Origin: Mycobacterium colombiense
Lineage (GTDB): Bacteria; Actinomycetota; Actinomycetes; Mycobacteriales; Mycobacteriaceae
Reading direction: 5' to 3'
DNA: 64,000 nt
Assembly (NCBI RefSeq): GCF_001953985.1
Contig: NZ_MBEI01000017.1
Span: forward strand, 174,363-238,362
A program made the translations under genes and the position numbers. The first letter of the stretch is position 1, and every line of letters starts with the position of its first letter. The notes under the pieces were generated by a model. The model worked only from the letters and a program-made list of their open reading frames with translations. It searched no databases and had not been told where the DNA came from. Positions 62,042 to 64,000 of the stretch are shown piece after piece.

Positions 62042-62869
62042 GTGACTTCAACGTCGACGAGTCAGTCGACGAGTCGGCGGGGTCCCTACTTGGTCAGCTA
62101 TGTACGCGACCAACTGGAGACGCCCCTGACGCTCGTCGGGGGGTTCTTCCGGATGTGCGTCCTCACCGGCAGGGCGCTGTTCCGCTGGCCGTTCCAGTAC
62201 CGCGAATTCATCCAGCAGTGCTGGTTCATCATGCGGGTGGCGTTTCTGCCGACGATCATGGTGTCGATCCCGCTGACCGTGCTGCTGATCTTCACGCTCA
62301 ACGTCCTGCTCGCCCAGTTCGGCGCGGCTGACCTGTCCGGCGCCGGCGCCGCGATCGGCGCCGTCACCCAGCTCGGCCCGCTGACCACGGTGCTGGTCGT
62401 CGCCGGCGCCGGCTCCACCGCGATCTGCGCGGACCTGGGTGCCCGCACCATCCGCGAAGAGATCGACGCGATGGAAGTGCTCGGCATCGACCCGATCCAC
62501 CGGCTGGTGGTGCCCCGCGTGGTCGCCGCGACCCTGGTCGCCACCCTGCTCAACGGCCTGGTGATCACCGTGGGCCTGGTCGGCGGCTACCTGTTCGGCG
62601 TCTACCTGCAGAACGTGTCGGGCGGCGCGTACCTGGCCACCCTGACCACCATCACCGGCCTGCCCGAGGTCGTGATCGCGACCGTCAAAGCCGCCGTCTT
62701 CGGCCTGATCGCCGGCCTGGTCGGCTGCTATCGCGGTTTGACCGTGCGCGGCGGTTCCAAGGGCCTGGGCACCGCGGTCAACGAGACCGTCGTGCTCTGC
62801 GTCGTCGCGCTCTACGCGGTCAACGTGGTGCTGACGACGATCGGCGTGCGGTTCGGGACGGGGCACTGA
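62042..62869 (+). CDS. yrbE1A: Mce1 permease subunit YrbE1A
   Basis: A 275-residue integral membrane protein of the MlaE/YrbE family with about five to six hydrophobic segments. Conserved parts are REFIQQCWFIMRVAFLPTIM, LGPLTTVLVVAGAGSTAICA and DLGARTIREEIDAMEVLGID. With YrbE1B it forms the permease of the Mce1 transporter that imports fatty acids, energised by an MceG ATPase encoded elsewhere. The GTG start lies in a GAGGGGGCAGCG context. The N-terminus has a Ser/Thr-rich stretch (TSTSTSQSTSRRG) that the orthologue has only in shorter form. Confidence 0.95.
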   Translation: MTSTSTSQSTSRRGPYLVSYVRDQLETPLTLVGGFFRMCVLTGRALFRWPFQYREFIQQCWFIMRVAFLPTIMVSIPLTVLLIFTLNVLLAQFGAADLSGAGAAIGAVTQLGPLTTVLVVAGAGSTAICADLGARTIREEIDAMEVLGIDPIHRLVVPRVVAATLVATLLNGLVITVGLVGGYLFGVYLQNVSGGAYLATLTTITGLPEVVIATVKAAVFGLIAGLVGCYRGLTVRGGSKGLGTAVNETVVLCVVALYAVNVVLTTIGVRFGTGH

Positions 62870-62870
62870 C

Positions 62871-63740
62871 ATGTCGACTTCCGCCGTCTTTCGCGCCCGC
62901 TTCCCGCGGGCGGCCGAGAACCTCAACCGCTATGGGCTCGCCGCGGCCCGCGGCCTCGACGACATCGGCCAGATGGCGTGGTTCGGCACCATCGCCGTCG
63001 GCCACATCCCGCACGCGCTGCGCAACTACCGCAAAGAGACCCTGCGCCTGATCGCCCAGATCGGCATGGGCACCGGCGCCATGGCGGTCATCGGTGGCAC
63101 CGTCGCCATCGTCGGCTTCGTGACGCTGTCCGGTAGCTCGCTGGTCGCCATCCAGGGCTTCGCCTCGCTGGGAAACATCGGCGTCGAGGCGTTCACCGGC
63201 TTCTTCGCCGCGCTGATCAACGTGCGCATCGCCGCGCCCGTCGTCACCGGCATCGCCATGGCCGCCACGGTCGGCGCCGGCGCCACGGCGGAGCTGGGCG
63301 CCATGCGCATCAGCGAGGAGGTCGACGCCCTGGAAGTGATGGGCATCAAATCGATCTCGTTCCTGGCCTCGACCCGCATCATGGCGGGGCTGGTCGTGAT
63401 CATCCCCATCTACTCGATGGCGATCATCATGACGTTCCTGTCCCCGCAGATCACCACGACGGTGATCTACGGACAGTCGAACGGCACCTACGAGCACTAC
63501 TTCCGGACGTTCCTGCGTCCCGACGACGTGTTCTGGTCGTTCCTGGAGGCCATCATCATCACCGCGGTCGTGATGATCACCCACTGCTTCTATGGCTACA
63601 ACGCCGGCGGCGGGCCGGTCGGCGTCGGTGAGGCCGTCGGCCGCTCGATGCGCTTCTCGCTGGTGTCGGTACAGGTTGTCGTGTTGTCCGCCGCGTTGGC
63701 GCTGTATGGCGTCAACCCCAACTTCGCGCTCACGGTGTAA
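62871..63740 (+). CDS. yrbE1B: Mce1 permease subunit YrbE1B
   Basis: A 289-residue YrbE/MlaE permease, paired with YrbE1A. It shows IAQIGMGTGAMAVIGGTVAI, VRIAAPVVTGIAMAATVGAG and ATAELGAMRISEEVDALEVM, then GYNAGGGPVGVGEAVGRSMR near the end. Its ATG follows the yrbE1A stop by one base, ensuring equal production. It corresponds to Rv0168. Confidence 0.95.
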   Translation: MSTSAVFRARFPRAAENLNRYGLAAARGLDDIGQMAWFGTIAVGHIPHALRNYRKETLRLIAQIGMGTGAMAVIGGTVAIVGFVTLSGSSLVAIQGFASLGNIGVEAFTGFFAALINVRIAAPVVTGIAMAATVGAGATAELGAMRISEEVDALEVMGIKSISFLASTRIMAGLVVIIPIYSMAIIMTFLSPQITTTVIYGQSNGTYEHYFRTFLRPDDVFWSFLEAIIITAVVMITHCFYGYNAGGGPVGVGEAVGRSMRFSLVSVQVVVLSAALALYGVNPNFALTV

Positions 63741-63745
63741 CCGCC

Positions 63746-64000
63746 ATGGCCCGACCGATCCAGACCAACGCCCCGCGGACCCCGCCGTACAAGTTGGCCG
63801 GCGTCGCGCTCCTCGTCATCGCCGCGCTCGCGCTGGTGCTGATCTACGGCCAGTTCCGCGGCAACTTCACGCCCAAGACACAGCTGACCATGTTGGCGTC
63901 GCGGGCCGGGTTGGTGATGGATTCGGGTTCGAAGGTGACTTATAACGGGGTGGAGATCGGCCGGGTGGGCTCGATTGCGGAGACGGTGCGTGATGGGAAG
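63746..64000 (+). CDS. mce1A: Mce-family protein Mce1A, 5' part
   Basis: The first 85 residues of Mce1A; the rest is beyond the right edge. After MARPIQTNAPRTPPYKLAGV there is one membrane anchor (VALLVIAALALVLIYGQF), then the start of the MlaD/MCE domain: FTPKTQLTMLASRAGLVMDS and KVTYNGVEIGRVGSI. It matches Rv0169. Mce1A to Mce1F build a hexameric shuttle tube that carries fatty acids from the outer membrane to the YrbE permease. It begins five bases after the yrbE1B stop. Confidence 0.93.
   Translation, partial: MARPIQTNAPRTPPYKLAGVALLVIAALALVLIYGQFRGNFTPKTQLTMLASRAGLVMDSGSKVTYNGVEIGRVGSIAETVRDGK

Noticed and set aside
61809..62045. 78-codon frame in the fadD5-yrbE1A gap
   Set aside because: Its second half is Arg/Gly-rich low-complexity translation of promoter DNA, and the orthologous gap is non-coding. 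The promoter signals explain the region better.

Overview
The window is GC-rich, densely packed mycobacterial chromosome. Its backbone follows, gene by gene and in order, the Mycobacterium tuberculosis interval from Rv0132c (fgd2) to Rv0169 (mce1A). The landmarks are fgd2, ephF, cyp138, msrA, the paired LCM-type methyltransferases, the ptbB-fadE2 pair, pntAa-pntAb-pntB, adhE1, mce1R, fadD5 and yrbE1A-yrbE1B-mce1A. Relative to that order, as I recall it, the PE genes (PE1-PE4), Rv0143c and Rv0149-Rv0150c are absent and several accessory blocks are present. This fits a non-tuberculosis mycobacterium, perhaps a slow grower such as the M. avium complex. The species cannot be fixed from sequence alone.

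Layout. 1-1.5 kb: 5' part of fgd2, a GNAT acetyltransferase and a DUF5709 protein. 1.5-4.5 kb: a fatty acid desaturase locus, with a FabR-like TetR regulator divergent from a reductase-desaturase pair. 4.6-7.6 kb: SRPBCC protein, F420 oxidoreductase and a 13E12-type HNH protein. 7.9-10.8 kb: DUF1214 protein, TetR regulator and sulfotransferase. 10.8-19 kb: ephF to the Rv0142-like glycosylase, with a Mop-like protein and an extra methyltransferase inserted. 19-21.4 kb: Dps behind a SigF-type promoter, then a pirin-TetR pair. 21.5-29.7 kb: methyltransferase pair, LCP protein, aldehyde dehydrogenase, SDR, ptbB and fadE2. 29.7-38.5 kb: the pnt operon, an Rv0158-like TetR and three oxidoreductases. 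38.6-57.2 kb: a large accessory block. 57.2-64 kb: adhE1 to the start of the mce1 operon, cut by the window edge.

The most notable region is 39.8-57.2 kb. It encodes a TetR regulator, two thioesterase-like proteins, an SMP-30 lactonase, F420 oxidoreductase, acyl-CoA dehydrogenase, class III CoA-transferase, cytochrome P450, zinc alcohol dehydrogenase, HpcH/HpaI aldolase, SnoaL protein, SDR, Baeyer-Villiger-type monooxygenase and an HSL-family esterase. The last seven lie in a tightly coupled run with repeated 4-base ATGA/GTGA overlaps. Three intergenic regions of the block carry the same bipartite motif, TTTACAAA-N10-AGTGTCAYGC. The three sites precede the SMP-30/thioesterase/TetR unit, the divergent SRPBCC/thioesterase pair and the P450-BVMO operon. 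I infer one regulon that oxidises, ring-opens or cleaves, CoA-activates and beta-oxidises an unidentified hydrophobic compound.

The window is also rich in operator-like dyads beside regulators (FabR-like TetR, the cyp138 TetR, pirin-TetR, Rv0158-like TetR, HxlR, Mce1R). A 16-base sequence containing a SigF-type -10 is shared between the dps promoter and the fadD5-yrbE1A gap. I saw no tRNA, rRNA, CRISPR array or insertion sequence. Locus names of M. tuberculosis genes are from memory and serve as orthology hypotheses.
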